Origin: Mycolicibacter terrae
GTDB taxonomy: Bacteria; Actinomycetota; Actinomycetes; Mycobacteriales; Mycobacteriaceae
Assembly (NCBI RefSeq): GCF_010727125.1
Contig: NZ_AP022564.1
Coordinates: 868,001 to 932,000 of the forward strand
DNA: 64,000 nucleotides
Direction of reading: 5' to 3'
Made by a program: the position numbers and the translations under genes. Shown piece by piece: positions 1 through 8,459 of the stretch (position 1 is the stretch's first letter; each line of letters opens with the position of its first letter). Below the pieces are notes generated by a model. The model made no database searches. It worked only from the letters and a program-made list of their open reading frames with translations, and was not told where the DNA came from.

Positions 1-1512
1 CCCGAACCGGCGTTCCCGCCAGTGCGGCAGCAATGCCAGCACCATGCGCACCGCCCCGAAGTAGTTGACCGCCATCGTGCGCTCGTAGTCGTGCAGCCGG
101 TCGGTGGAGTTCACCACCGAGCGGCGGATCGACCGGCCGGCGTTGTTGACCAGGTAGTCGACGTGGCCGAATCGGCCCAGGATGTCCTTGACCGTGTGCT
201 CCACCGACGCCGAATCGGTGACGTCGCAGCTGAACGCGTGGGCCTGTCCGCCTCCGGCGCGGATCTCGGCCACCAGTTCGTCGAGGGCGCCGGCGCTGCG
301 GGCCAGCGCGAACACCGTGGCGCCGCGCTCGGCCACGGCGATCGCCGAGGCCCGGCCGATACCGCTGGACGCCCCGGTGATGATGACGTGCCGCCCGACC
401 AGCGGACCGGCCGGATCGTCCCGGCGGGCGCGGTCGGGATCCAGGTGCGCCGCCCAGTACCGCCACAGCGCCGGTGCGTAGTCGGCGAACTCAGGGGCTT
501 CGGTGACCGCGGCACCGGTCCGCTTCAGGGCCGCGCGGGTGGCGTCGGCGACGAACGTCGGCCGCAGGTTCACCAGGTCGAGCACCTCACCGGGAAGACC
601 CAACTGGGTGGCCAGCATGTTGCGCCACACCCGCGCCCGCCCGCCGGCGTTGAGCACCGGGGCCGCCACCGCGCCGGGCAGCTTGGCGCGCAGCGCAGGC
701 AGCCCGGCCTCGGCCGCGACGGCCCGGTAGATCTCGGGCAGTCCAATGGATTTCGGCGAAGTCAGGTGGAAGGTGTGTCCGTCGTAGCCGTCGGCGTGCA
801 TCAGCTCGATCAGCGCGTCGACCACGTAGTCGACCGGAACGACGTTGGTGCGCCCCGTGGCGGGCACGGCCATCGGGGTCAGCCTGGGCAGCGCCGCCAG
901 CTTGGCCAGCAGGGGGAAGAAGTAGTAGGGCCCGTCGACCTTGTCCATCTCACCGGTGCGCGAATCGCCCACCACCACCGCCGGGCGATACACCCGGTAG
1001 CGCAGCCCCGGCGCCGCACGCACCAGCGCTTCGGCCTCGAACTTGGTCTGGTGGTACGGGGTCGGCAGCTGCTGGCCGATGTCGAAGTCGTCCTCGGTGA
1101 ACTCCCCGGCGTAGTCGCCGGCCACCGCGATCGAGGACACGTGCGCCAAGGTGGCGTCGAGTCGCCGGGCCAGCCCGATCACCGCGCGGGTGCCCTCGAC
1201 ATTGGCCGCCTGCTGTTCGGCCGCACCGGCGGTGATGTCGTAGATCGCCGCACAGTGCAGCACGTGATCGACGCTGCCGAGGTCGGCGATCACCGTGTCG
1301 GTGAGCCCGAGGTTCTCCGCCGTCAGGTCGCCGACCAGCGGTTTGGCCCGATCGCCCCACGCATGGCCGCTTTGCGAGGCGAGGGCTTCGAAGCGGCCCA
1401 GCGAGGCGCGGCGCACCAGCACCCAGACCTGCGCGTCAGGCCGTGTCTCCAGCAGGCGGGACACCGCCCGCCGCCCTATGAACCCGGTACCGCCGGTAAC
1501 GACATAACGCAT
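1..1512 (-). CDS. acrA1: Fatty acyl-CoA reductase, two-domain SDR protein (3' end outside window)
   Basis: The 504 codons present begin at an ATG (1512) with MRYVVTGGTGFIGRR, a Rossmann GxxGxxG motif (residues about 7-13) of an extended SDR/male-sterility-type reductase domain. A second SDR domain starts near residue 365 with a GASSGIG motif and an NNAG motif; its catalytic Tyr-x3-Lys lies beyond the window. This two-domain plan is that of mycobacterial AcrA1 (Rv3391; about 650 aa from memory), which reduces fatty acyl-CoA to aldehyde or alcohol for wax-ester-type lipids. lpqD lies just upstream on the same strand and htdY diverges, the same trio as in M. tuberculosis. The substrate is inferred from the family. 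Its real open frame runs off the window edge. Confidence 0.85.
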   Translation of the reverse strand, partial: MRYVVTGGTGFIGRRAVSRLLETRPDAQVWVLVRRASLGRFEALASQSGHAWGDRAKPLVGDLTAENLGLTDTVIADLGSVDHVLHCAAIYDITAGAAEQQAANVEGTRAVIGLARRLDATLAHVSSIAVAGDYAGEFTEDDFDIGQQLPTPYHQTKFEAEALVRAAPGLRYRVYRPAVVVGDSRTGEMDKVDGPYYFFPLLAKLAALPRLTPMAVPATGRTNVVPVDYVVDALIELMHADGYDGHTFHLTSPKSIGLPEIYRAVAAEAGLPALRAKLPGAVAAPVLNAGGRARVWRNMLATQLGLPGEVLDLVNLRPTFVADATRAALKRTGAAVTEAPEFADYAPALWRYWAAHLDPDRARRDDPAGPLVGRHVIITGASSGIGRASAIAVAERGATVFALARSAGALDELVAEIRAGGGQAHAFSCDVTDSASVEHTVKDILGRFGHVDYLVNNAGRSIRRSVVNSTDRLHDYERTMAVNYFGAVRMVLALLPHWRERRFG

Positions 1513-1614
1513 GCGGTCATCGTGGCGGGTCTCGACAGCCACGTCAACCATCGATTCACCGCTGCCGGCCGATACCTCGCATTGCGACCGTGCCGCAAGC
1601 CGGCATCACGACGC

Positions 1615-2331
1615 TCAGAACGCGCGAATGCCGTCCCAGTCCACCAGCTTCCAACCGGTGCCGGGGCTGCCCTTGACCACCACCCGGCCGATGTTGGGCA
1701 GCGGATGGTCGGTCATCAGCTCATCGCGCGGATTCTTGACGGTCATCAGGGTCCAGGTCATGATCGACGCCGCGTGTGAGAACGCCACCGGGTTGGCGTC
1801 TCCGCTGTCGTAGATCCGCTGGACCGCGGCGCTGAACTCCTCGTTGAACTGGTTGCCGTCGATCGAGCCGGGTATGGCTGTGGTCCGGTCACCGTGAATC
1901 CAGGCCTGCGGGGCGAGTAGATACGGGGCATTGACCACCGAGCTGGACTTGTCGGCGAACCAGCCGGCGTTGATCTCCCGCAGGCCAGGCAGGATCTGCA
2001 CCTGACGGCCGAGCTCGCGCGCCAGCGGGGCGGCGGTCTGCTGACTGCGTGCCATCGAGGAGGAGTAGACACCGTCGTGGTGATTGCGCGCGAGCTGATC
2101 GGCGATCTCCTGAGCCTCGGCGCGGCCCTTCTCGGTCAGCCCCGGCCCGGGCACCGAGGTGTCGACGATCCCCGCGGCGTTGCTCTCGGATTCCGCGTGC
2201 CGGACCAAGGTCAGGGTGATGATGCGCGGATGCGGTGTCCCCGAACAACCTCCGAGCACCAGCGCCATGGCGAGCCCGGCCGCCAACACGCCGATCAACC
2301 TTCTGCCGCGGTTCGCCTTGCACATCCCCAT
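1615..2331 (-). CDS. lpqD: Histidine-phosphatase-family lipoprotein
   Basis: This 238-aa protein has a positively charged N-terminus, a hydrophobic core and the lipobox LGGC (Cys near residue 29), so it should be lipid-anchored outside the membrane. The mature part starts with LVRHAES, the RHxx catalytic motif of the phosphoglycerate-mutase/histidine-phosphatase fold, and a second His occurs in AFSHAASI. The natural substrate is unknown. It matches LpqD (Rv3390) by content and by position between htdY and acrA1. An in-frame ATG two codons downstream is an alternative start. It precedes acrA1 on the same strand with a gap of about 100 bases, so co-transcription is plausible. Confidence 0.85.
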   Translation of the reverse strand: MGMCKANRGRRLIGVLAAGLAMALVLGGCSGTPHPRIITLTLVRHAESESNAAGIVDTSVPGPGLTEKGRAEAQEIADQLARNHHDGVYSSSMARSQQTAAPLARELGRQVQILPGLREINAGWFADKSSSVVNAPYLLAPQAWIHGDRTTAIPGSIDGNQFNEEFSAAVQRIYDSGDANPVAFSHAASIMTWTLMTVKNPRDELMTDHPLPNIGRVVVKGSPGTGWKLVDWDGIRAF

Positions 2332-2423
2332 GGCGACAGCCTGCCGTGTCGACGGCGACGACGGGGCCGGTTCTGCTGAAATGGTGAGGCGAATCCGCTT
2401 CTGATCGCCGTTAGGAGAACTCT

Positions 2424-3293
2424 ATGGCGCTGGACCCGACAGCCGTCGGCGTGACCACCGATCCGGTGCTGGTCGAATGGACCGATCGCGAAACCATGCT
2501 CTATGCGCTGGGGGTCGGCGCCGGGACGGCGGATTTGGCGTTCACCACCGAGAACAGCCACGACATTCCCCAGCAGGTGCTGCCCACCTACGCCGTCATC
2601 TGCTGCATGGGCTTCGCGGCGGCCGGCAGGATCGGCACCTTCAACCCGGCGATGCTGCTGCACGGCTCCCAGGAGGTGCGGCTGTTCGCGCCGCTGCCGC
2701 CGGCCGGAAGCCTGCAGGTGGTCGCCGAGGTGGCTGACATCCAGGACAAGGGGGAGGGCAAGAACGCCGTCGTGATGCTGCGGGCGCGCGGCACCGACCC
2801 CGCGACCTCCGAACCGATCGCCGAGACGCTGACCACCTTGGTCATCCGCAAGGCCGGTGGCTTCGGCGGGGCGCCGGGGCAGCGGCCGAGCTCCCCGCAA
2901 ATCCCGGACTCCGAGCCGGATTCGCGCGTCGCGTATGTGTCCCGGGACGATCAGGCGCTGCTGTATCGGCTCTCCGGCGACCGCAACCCGCTGCACAGCG
3001 ACCCGTGGTTCGCCACCACACTGGCCGGTTTCCCCAAGCCGATCCTGCACGGGCTGTGCACCTACGGATTCGCCGGCCGGGCGCTGGTGGCCGAACTCGG
3101 CGGTGGCGACGCCCATCGGGTCAGCGCGATCTCGGCGCGATTCACCGACCCGGTGTTCCCGGGGGAGACGCTGACGACCTCGATTTGGCGCACCGAGCCG
3201 GGTAAGGCGGTGTTCCGCACCGAGGCCGCCGGTGCCGACGGCGCCAACCAGCGGGTAGTGCTCGACGACGGGGCGGCCGAATACCGGGACTGA
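2424..3293 (+). CDS. htdY: MaoC-like (R)-3-hydroxyacyl-thioester dehydratase
   Basis: The 289-aa protein is a double-hotdog hydratase. The C-terminal half carries the hydratase-2 signature: a SGDRNPLHSDP stretch followed by GFPKPILHGLCTYG, which supplies the catalytic Asp and His. It matches HtdY (Rv3389c, about 290 aa), which hydrates or dehydrates (R)-3-hydroxyacyl thioesters in fatty-acid metabolism. The start is supported by a TTAGGAGAA ribosome binding site eight bases before the ATG. It is divergent from lpqD-acrA1 with a gap of about 90 bases that must hold both promoters. The acyl-chain preference cannot be read from sequence. Confidence 0.88.
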   Translation: MALDPTAVGVTTDPVLVEWTDRETMLYALGVGAGTADLAFTTENSHDIPQQVLPTYAVICCMGFAAAGRIGTFNPAMLLHGSQEVRLFAPLPPAGSLQVVAEVADIQDKGEGKNAVVMLRARGTDPATSEPIAETLTTLVIRKAGGFGGAPGQRPSSPQIPDSEPDSRVAYVSRDDQALLYRLSGDRNPLHSDPWFATTLAGFPKPILHGLCTYGFAGRALVAELGGGDAHRVSAISARFTDPVFPGETLTTSIWRTEPGKAVFRTEAAGADGANQRVVLDDGAAEYRD

Positions 3294-3375
3294 TGTATTC
3301 CGGCCCCGTACGCCCCTGTATTCACTTGTGTCACTGTGGTTTTGCTTGTGGATGGATTCGGATTCTTGTCGGCCT

Positions 3376-3438
3376 GTTGCCTCACGTCAAGATGCGCGCG
3401 TAGGGGTATTCGTTGCCTCACGTAATCGTGCGCGCTTG
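3376..3438 (+). repeat. Left terminal inverted repeat of the insertion sequence
   Basis: It matches the reverse complement of 4622..4685 over about 63 bases. The best-conserved blocks are ATGCGCGCGTA and ATTCGTTGCCTCA. It contains two direct copies of the TTGCCTCA...TGCGCGC unit, probably paired transposase-binding sites. The transposase stop codon (3387-3389) falls inside it. Confidence 0.8.
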
Positions 3439-4616
3439 TTGATCGGAGGTTCGGCGGCCCCGGCCTTGGTCGTGGCCAGGGTGAACAGTCGCGCAGTGAG
3501 CGCTTGGGCCTGGCGCTGGGTGGCTGCCGGGTTGATCAGCGAGTAAGCGCGGGTCAACGCGACGATGCGCTCGACGGTGATGTCCGGGTGATCGATCACG
3601 CGGTGAAACGGAGTGGCAGCTTTGTCATGCTTCTTGGAAACCTTGGCCCCTTTCGGACCTTGAGACCAGTTTTTGCTGCGGGTAAAAGAAGTTCGTCAGC
3701 TTCGATTGCAGTCGCCAGATCTCGTTGAGCAACAACAGTTCCGAGGCGGTGTCGTAGCGGTAATAGCCCACCAGCATCCGCACCACCGACCAGTTCTTCT
3801 GCTCGACGTGACAGCCATCATTTTTGTTGCCCGGCCGCGACCGGGTGAAGGTGATCTTGCGGTTGGAGCACCACCAGAACAGGTCGTCATTGATGAATTC
3901 AGATCCGTTATCACTGTCCACGCCCAGAATCGGAAACGGCATCGCCTGCGCGATGTCATCCAGGGCTGCCTTGACACATTTCCCGGACCGCTCAGCCACC
4001 GAGCGGTTCTCCGTCCACCCGGTAGCGACGTCGGTGACCGTCAACGTCGAGATATGGCCCCCGCCCCGGATGCCGCCGTCATGCCAGACCGTGTCGATCT
4101 CGACGAATCCCGGTCGCGCGTCATCCCACTGGGCCCAGGTGCGCACCGGGATCTGGCTTTTGAGCAGCGATCCAGGCTTGGTACCCACCCGCCCACGCGG
4201 CCGTAGTTTCGCGCGCTCCCCAGCCAAGCGACGATCGATGGTGGCCGCCGACATCGACACCAGCAGCTCGGCGGTGCCCTCGTCGATCGTGAGCTCTCGA
4301 AAATGACGCAGAACACCGACCAGCTCACCGAGCATCGGCGCCAACCGCTTCCCGGCCGGCATGCCCAGTACCGTCCAGCACACCACCAGCGCCGCGATGA
4401 CATCGTCGCCGTACTTCACCGGCCGCTGACTACGTGGGTGACGATCTTGGGCTGTAGCGCCGATTTCAGCGCTTTACGCGCATGGTTGCGATGCCACCCG
4501 GTGTTAGCGCACAACTCGTCCAGAATCCGGCTCTTCTCACCCTTGCTCGCCAGGATGTAGCGGACTGCGGTCGTCTCCGTTACTGCTCTGCGCTCGGCCA
4601 ACGTCAACCCCATCAC
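3387..4616 (-). pseudogene. Transposase (rve/DDE type) broken by two frameshifts
   Basis: Three collinear pieces make one transposase. The N-terminal 66 residues (from the ATG at 4616) hold a helix-turn-helix with TGWHRNHARKAL. The middle 264-residue piece holds the DDE catalytic core, with FVEIDTVWHDGG, GVDSDNGSEFIN and the glutamate in HVEQKNWSVVR. The last 70 residues are the C-terminus. The first shift is near 4430-4445: the neighbouring frame continues sensibly as SQRPVKYGDD. The second is near 3655-3665: the other frame reads GAKVSKKHDKAATPFHR. The junction could in principle be programmed frameshifting, but two shifts favour decay. It is probably inactive. Confidence 0.8.
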
Positions 4617-4621
4617 TTGGG

Positions 4622-4685
4622 CCTACGCGCGCATTCTCAATGAGGCAACGAATCACCCATACGCGCGCATTTCTGATGAGTCAAC
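4622..4685 (-). repeat. Right terminal inverted repeat of the insertion sequence
   Basis: This is the partner of the left repeat, again with two copies of the TTGCCTCA-like/TGCGCGC unit (the outermost copy reads TTGACTCA). It ends about 25 bases before the LexA box of the next gene. Confidence 0.8.
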
Positions 4686-4709
4686 GCGGTCGGGGTGCGT
4701 TGCTATCAT

Positions 4710-4725
4710 TAGCACATGTGTTCGA
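4710..4725 (+). promoter_or_regulatory. Probable LexA (SOS) box overlapping the HNH gene start
   Basis: The sequence TAGCACATGTGTTCGA matches 10 of the 12 defined bases of TCGAAC-N4-GTTCGA, the mycobacterial LexA box. It overlaps the ATG at 4716, and a TATCAT -10-like hexamer lies at 4704-4709, suggesting a leaderless or nearly leaderless transcript blocked by LexA. SOS boxes are reported upstream of 13E12-family genes in M. tuberculosis, which fits. Confidence 0.65.
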
Positions 4726-6092
4726 ACAGTCGGGACGAGGTCGTCGAGGTCTTCGACGCGCTGACCGCCGGGCTGGACCGGGCGCTGGAACTGGACTTCG
4801 AGGTTTTGACACCGCGGGAGTGCATGGCGTTGTTGCGGCGCTGCGAGGTGCTGCGGCGCCGGCTGCCCGCCGTTGAGCACCCTCTGGTGAATCGGTTGGC
4901 CGCGGCCGATCCCGACGAGCTGGGCGGCAAGGCACGCTGGGTGCTCGCCGACGAACTGCATCTGACTCGCGGGGAGGCTGGGCGGCGCCTCACCGAAGCC
5001 GCTGAACTCGGTCCGCGACGCAGCCTGACCGGCGAGCCGCTGGACCCGGTGCGCCCGGTGGTGGCCACCGCCCAACGCCAGGGACGCATCGGGGTCGCGC
5101 ATATCGCGGTGATCCGCTCGTTTTTCACCTACCTACCCGACGACATCGACGCCACCACCTTGGCGCGTGCCGAAGCAGAACTGACCGAGCTGGCCGCCGG
5201 CTACCGGCCCGATCAACTGGCCACCCTGGCCCACCGCATGGCCGATCACCTACACCCCGACGGCAACTACACCGACGAGGAACGCGCCAAACGCCGCAGC
5301 CTGGTGTTGGGCCCCCAAGACCGCGACGGCATGAGCCCCATCAGCGGCTACCTGGACCCGCACGCCCGTGCCACCCTCGATGCGGTGCTGGCCCGCTGGG
5401 CCGCCCCGGGCATGTGCAACCCCGACGACCCCGCACCCTGCGTAGCCGGCACGCCGACCCAGGCCCAGATCGACGCCGACGCCCGCAGCGCACCGCAACG
5501 CAACCATGACGCCCTGACCGCCATGGCACGTGCCCTGCTGGCCTCCGGGAATCTCGGCCAACACAATGGGCTGCCGGCCACCATCATCGTCTCGACCACC
5601 CTCGCCGAGCTAGAAGCCGGTACCGGTAAAGCCCACACCGGCGGCGGCACCTGGCTACCCATACGCGACGTCATCGCGATGGCCTCCCACGCCCACCACT
5701 ACCTACGCATCTATGACGGCGCCAAAGAACTCGCGTTGTTCCACACCAAACGCCTGGCCTCACCCGGGCAGCGCATCGTGCTGTATGCCAAAGAGCGGGG
5801 CTGTAGCCACCCGGGCTGCCCCATCGGCGGCTACTACTGCGAAGTCCACCACGACACCGACTACGCCAAAACCGGGCGCACCGACATCCACGGGCTGAGC
5901 CTGCGCTGCGGCCCCCACCACCAACTCATCACCTCACACGGCTGGAAAACCCGCAAAGCCCACAACGGCACCACCGAAACCCTGCCCCCACCCCACCTCG
6001 ACCACGGCCAACCCCGCACCAACCACTACCACCACCCCGAAAAACTCTTGCGCGACAACGACTCCAGCAAAGACGACGACGAAAATCCGTAG
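4716..6092 (+). CDS. 13E12-repeat-family HNH endonuclease-like protein (DUF222 + HNH)
   Basis: The 458-aa protein begins [16 protein letters not shown], typical of the mycobacterial 13E12 repeat family. The DUF222 domain spans most of the protein. The C-terminal HNH/zinc module (about residues 360-425) has a Cys pair in CSHPGCP, the CEVHH core and RCGPHH. It is predicted to be a DNA-acting nuclease; its biological role is unknown. The gene starts about 30 bases from the end of the insertion sequence and has a LexA box across its start, implying DNA-damage induction. Codon use resembles the host. The family is multicopy in mycobacteria and can recombine. Confidence 0.85.
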   Translation: MCSNSRDEVVEVFDALTAGLDRALELDFEVLTPRECMALLRRCEVLRRRLPAVEHPLVNRLAAADPDELGGKARWVLADELHLTRGEAGRRLTEAAELGPRRSLTGEPLDPVRPVVATAQRQGRIGVAHIAVIRSFFTYLPDDIDATTLARAEAELTELAAGYRPDQLATLAHRMADHLHPDGNYTDEERAKRRSLVLGPQDRDGMSPISGYLDPHARATLDAVLARWAAPGMCNPDDPAPCVAGTPTQAQIDADARSAPQRNHDALTAMARALLASGNLGQHNGLPATIIVSTTLAELEAGTGKAHTGGGTWLPIRDVIAMASHAHHYLRIYDGAKELALFHTKRLASPGQRIVLYAKERGCSHPGCPIGGYYCEVHHDTDYAKTGRTDIHGLSLRCGPHHQLITSHGWKTRKAHNGTTETLPPPHLDHGQPRTNHYHHPEKLLRDNDSSKDDDENP

Positions 6093-6111
6093 CCCGTTGC
6101 GGACCTGGGGG

Positions 6112-6348
6112 CTAACCCCTCACGGCGTCCTCGCCTGCCATCCGCAGTCCGGTGGCCAGGCCGTCCACCCAGATCGACACCATCAGCTCCAGCACCGGTG
6201 GGTGGTTGGACGGCATGAACATCTTGGTCAGTTTCTGGACGCGGGCGTGGGCAAGCTTCTGGAAGTCGCGGTCATCCAGCTCCGGGAACTCCAGGTACTC
6301 ACTGCCGATCGCCGCGTTCTCTGCGGCCGTATACGCGTCCATGGCCAC
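6112..6348 (-). CDS. Small conserved-looking hypothetical protein (78 aa)
   Basis: I do not recognise this protein. It is 78 residues, acidic at the N-terminus, with a central HARVQKLTKMFMPSN stretch and an amphipathic C-terminal helix; there is no signal peptide and no membrane segment. It follows otsB on the same strand after about 55 bases and could be co-transcribed. Two ATGs (6348 and 6342) are possible starts. It ends about 20 bases from the convergent HNH gene. A remnant of a longer gene disrupted in this variable region is possible. Confidence 0.5.
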   Translation of the reverse strand: MAMDAYTAAENAAIGSEYLEFPELDDRDFQKLAHARVQKLTKMFMPSNHPPVLELMVSIWVDGLATGLRMAGEDAVRG

Positions 6349-6402
6349 ATCCGATCACCGCACCGGCTCGCAGCGGAAGGGGCGGAAGTCCCCAGCCGCC
6401 CG

Positions 6403-7509
6403 TCAGCCGCGGAGCCGCCCGGCCAATCGAGCGGTGAACTCGGCCACCTGGACCGGGCTGTCCAGTGCGAACCGGGCGGCGGTGGCGCGGTCGCCGTCGT
6501 CGGTGTGCCGCACCACGATTCCGGCGCCCGACAGATCGGCCACCGCGTCGAACGCGTCCTCGTCGGTGATGTCGTCGCCGAGGTACAGCGGCATCACCGG
6601 ATCACCCTCGGGCAGCCGGTCCAGTATCCAGTGCAACGTGCGGCCCTTGTCCCAGTCGATCTCGGGGCGCAGCTCGATCACCTCGCGGCCGGTCGTCACC
6701 CGCAACTCCAAGCGCCGCCCGGCGTCACGCACCGCCGCCAACGCTTCTCCGACCCGATCCCGGGCCGCATTGCGGTAGTGGACCGCAACGGCGAATCGCT
6801 TGTGCTCCACCACGACTCCCGGCACCGACCCGAGCTGCTCGCGCAGCGACGCGGCCGCGCCGGCCAGCACCGGCACCGCGTCGGCGGCGGCGTCGTTCTG
6901 GTGATGGGCGCCGTCAGGGCCGGTCAGCTCGAAGCCGTGACTGCCTGCGTACCAGATCCCGGCCAGACCGACCCGCGCCCGCACATCGGCCAGATCGCGG
7001 CCGGACAGCACCGCGACCGGACACTGGGCGGCCAACGCGGCCAACGCATCCACCGCGCCCGCCACCGGCCGGGCCGCCTCGGGATCGTCGACGATCTCCG
7101 ACAGCGTGCCGTCGAAGTCGAAGAAGGCCACCGGCCGGGTGAGTTCGCGCAACTCCGGGGCGGTCATCGCGTCGGGCAGCGCTGACATCGGCCGATCGCC
7201 GGTGCGCACCGCGATCTGGTCCGGGCCGGCCACCGTCGCGTCGCCGCCATCGTGTCCGACGCCGATTACCAGCGCGAAACCCGCACTACGGGCGGGGATT
7301 ACGTCAGATTCGGCGTCGGTGAGCACCACACACCGGCCCGGGCGCACCCCCAGCCGGGCGGCCGCGGACACCAGCTCGGCGCCCGATGCCACCGGTTGGG
7401 CGTGAACCCCGGCCTGCTGCAGCCGCTCGGTCAGCGCCGCAGTTCCGTCACCTGCGTCGATGCGTAACAGCACCGCGTCGTGCCGGCGCGGGTCGATCGT
7501 GATGGGCAA
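6403..7509 (-). CDS. otsB: Trehalose-6-phosphate phosphatase
   Basis: This 368-aa HAD-superfamily enzyme removes phosphate from trehalose-6-phosphate, the last step of the OtsAB trehalose pathway. An N-terminal accessory domain (about residues 1-120) precedes the catalytic domain, with nucleophile motif FFDFDGTLSEIV, motif II region VLSGRDLADV, and the Mg-binding GDDITDEDAF near the end. The sequence follows M. tuberculosis OtsB2 closely (TIDPRRHDAV near the N-terminus, GIWYAGSHGFEL). The start codon is TTG: no ATG or GTG lies upstream in frame and homology begins here, with a possible AGAAGG site upstream. It is divergent from the universal stress gene. Confidence 0.9.
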   Translation of the reverse strand: MPITIDPRRHDAVLLRIDAGDGTAALTERLQQAGVHAQPVASGAELVSAAARLGVRPGRCVVLTDAESDVIPARSAGFALVIGVGHDGGDATVAGPDQIAVRTGDRPMSALPDAMTAPELRELTRPVAFFDFDGTLSEIVDDPEAARPVAGAVDALAALAAQCPVAVLSGRDLADVRARVGLAGIWYAGSHGFELTGPDGAHHQNDAAADAVPVLAGAAASLREQLGSVPGVVVEHKRFAVAVHYRNAARDRVGEALAAVRDAGRRLELRVTTGREVIELRPEIDWDKGRTLHWILDRLPEGDPVMPLYLGDDITDEDAFDAVADLSGAGIVVRHTDDGDRATAARFALDSPVQVAEFTARLAGRLRG

Positions 7510-7578
7510 CTTCGGTCCGCCTTCTGTGAGTTCAACGATAGGTAGTCACCACGGTGTCACACCGCTTAGCGTGGAGGA

Positions 7579-8451
7579 GTGAACCCCGGAATCCTGGTCG
7601 GTGTCGACGGATCACCGTCGTCGAAGGCGGCGGTCGACTGGGCGGCCCGCGACGCCGTTCTGCACAACCTCCCGCTCTCCCTGGTCCATGTGCTGGCTCC
7701 GCCGGTGGTGATGACGTTCCCCGAGACGCCGATGCCGCCCGGCTACACCGAGTGGCAGCATGAACAGGGCGAACGCCACCTGAGGGAAGCCGCGAAGATC
7801 GCCGAGGCCCACAGCGCGGATCTGCGTGTCGACGCGGAGATCGTGGTCGGCTCGACGGTTCCGATGCTGGTGGAGATGAGCCGCGACGCCGCTCGGCTGG
7901 TGGTCGGGTCCCGCGGGCACGGGCTGCTGCGTCGCAGCCTGCTCGGCTCGGTCAGCTCGTCACTGGTCCGGCACGCGCACTGCCCGGTCGCGGTCATCCA
8001 CGAAGGGCCTTCGGACGGCAACCCGCGCCCCGACACGGCGCCGGTGGTGGTCGGCATCGACGGCTCCCCGGTGTCGGAGGCCGCGACGGCGCTGGCGTTC
8101 GAGGAGGCCTCGCTGCGCGGGGTGGAACTGGTGGCGGTGTACGCCTGGCACGACACCGGAGTGCTCGACTTCCCCGGCATCGACGCGGCCGCAATGGAAT
8201 CCGACGGCGAACTGGCACTGGCTGAGCGGCTGGCCGGGTGGCGGGAGCGCTACCCCGACGTCACGGTGCGCCGCGTGGTGGTCTGCGACCGGCCGGCAGA
8301 CCAACTGGTCGAGCAGTCGCAACAGGCACAGCTAGTAGTGGTGGGCAGCCACGGCCGCGGCGGCTTCACCGGCATGCTGCTGGGCTCGGTCAGCCTGGCG
8401 GTAGTGCAGTCGGCGCATGCACCGGTGCTCGTCGTCCGTCCGGGGTCGTGA
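7579..8451 (+). CDS. Universal stress protein with two USP domains
   Basis: The 290-aa protein is a tandem USP-A domain protein. Domain 1 (residues 1-145) begins GILVGVDGSPSSKAA and ends with the ATP-binding signature GSRGHGLLRRSLLGSVS. Domain 2 (about 155-290) begins VVVGIDGSPVSEAA and ends GSHGRGGFTGMLLGSVS. Both G-2x-G-9x-G(S/T) nucleotide-binding patterns are intact, so ATP binding is expected. The GTG start sits behind a strong GGAGG site. Mycobacterial members are often dormancy-linked, but no regulator site was identified here. It is convergent with mmpL (8-base gap). Confidence 0.92.
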   Translation: MNPGILVGVDGSPSSKAAVDWAARDAVLHNLPLSLVHVLAPPVVMTFPETPMPPGYTEWQHEQGERHLREAAKIAEAHSADLRVDAEIVVGSTVPMLVEMSRDAARLVVGSRGHGLLRRSLLGSVSSSLVRHAHCPVAVIHEGPSDGNPRPDTAPVVVGIDGSPVSEAATALAFEEASLRGVELVAVYAWHDTGVLDFPGIDAAAMESDGELALAERLAGWRERYPDVTVRRVVVCDRPADQLVEQSQQAQLVVVGSHGRGGFTGMLLGSVSLAVVQSAHAPVLVVRPGS

Positions 8452-8459
8452 GGTTTCGG

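Larger units (their letters stand above)
3376..4685 (-). mobile_element. Decayed insertion sequence, about 1.3 kb, with long doubled terminal inverted repeats
   Basis: The element is delimited by terminal inverted repeats of about 63 bp and holds a single DDE (rve-fold) transposase gene now split by frameshifts. Each end contains two copies of a TTGCCTCA-n6-8-TGCGCGC motif about 34 bases apart. No convincing target-site duplication was seen by eye. The right end lies about 25 bases before the LexA box of the downstream HNH gene. The family was not named with certainty: the transposase N-terminal helix-turn-helix and central rve domain look like the IS481/IS3-related integrase-type group. Confidence 0.8.

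Noticed and set aside
22..1779. 585-codon open frame on the plus strand
   Set aside because: It is antisense to the acrA1 reductase, has a low-complexity Arg/Gly/His-rich translation and no family features; such shadow frames are common at this GC content.
4416..4619. Separate small regulatory gene of 66 codons at the IS right end
   Set aside because: It is the N-terminal piece of the frameshifted transposase; the adjacent frame continues the same protein.
3366..4695. Target-site duplication flanking the insertion sequence
   Set aside because: A GTCGG string occurs near both ends but not at equivalent distances from the repeats, so it is not a convincing duplication.
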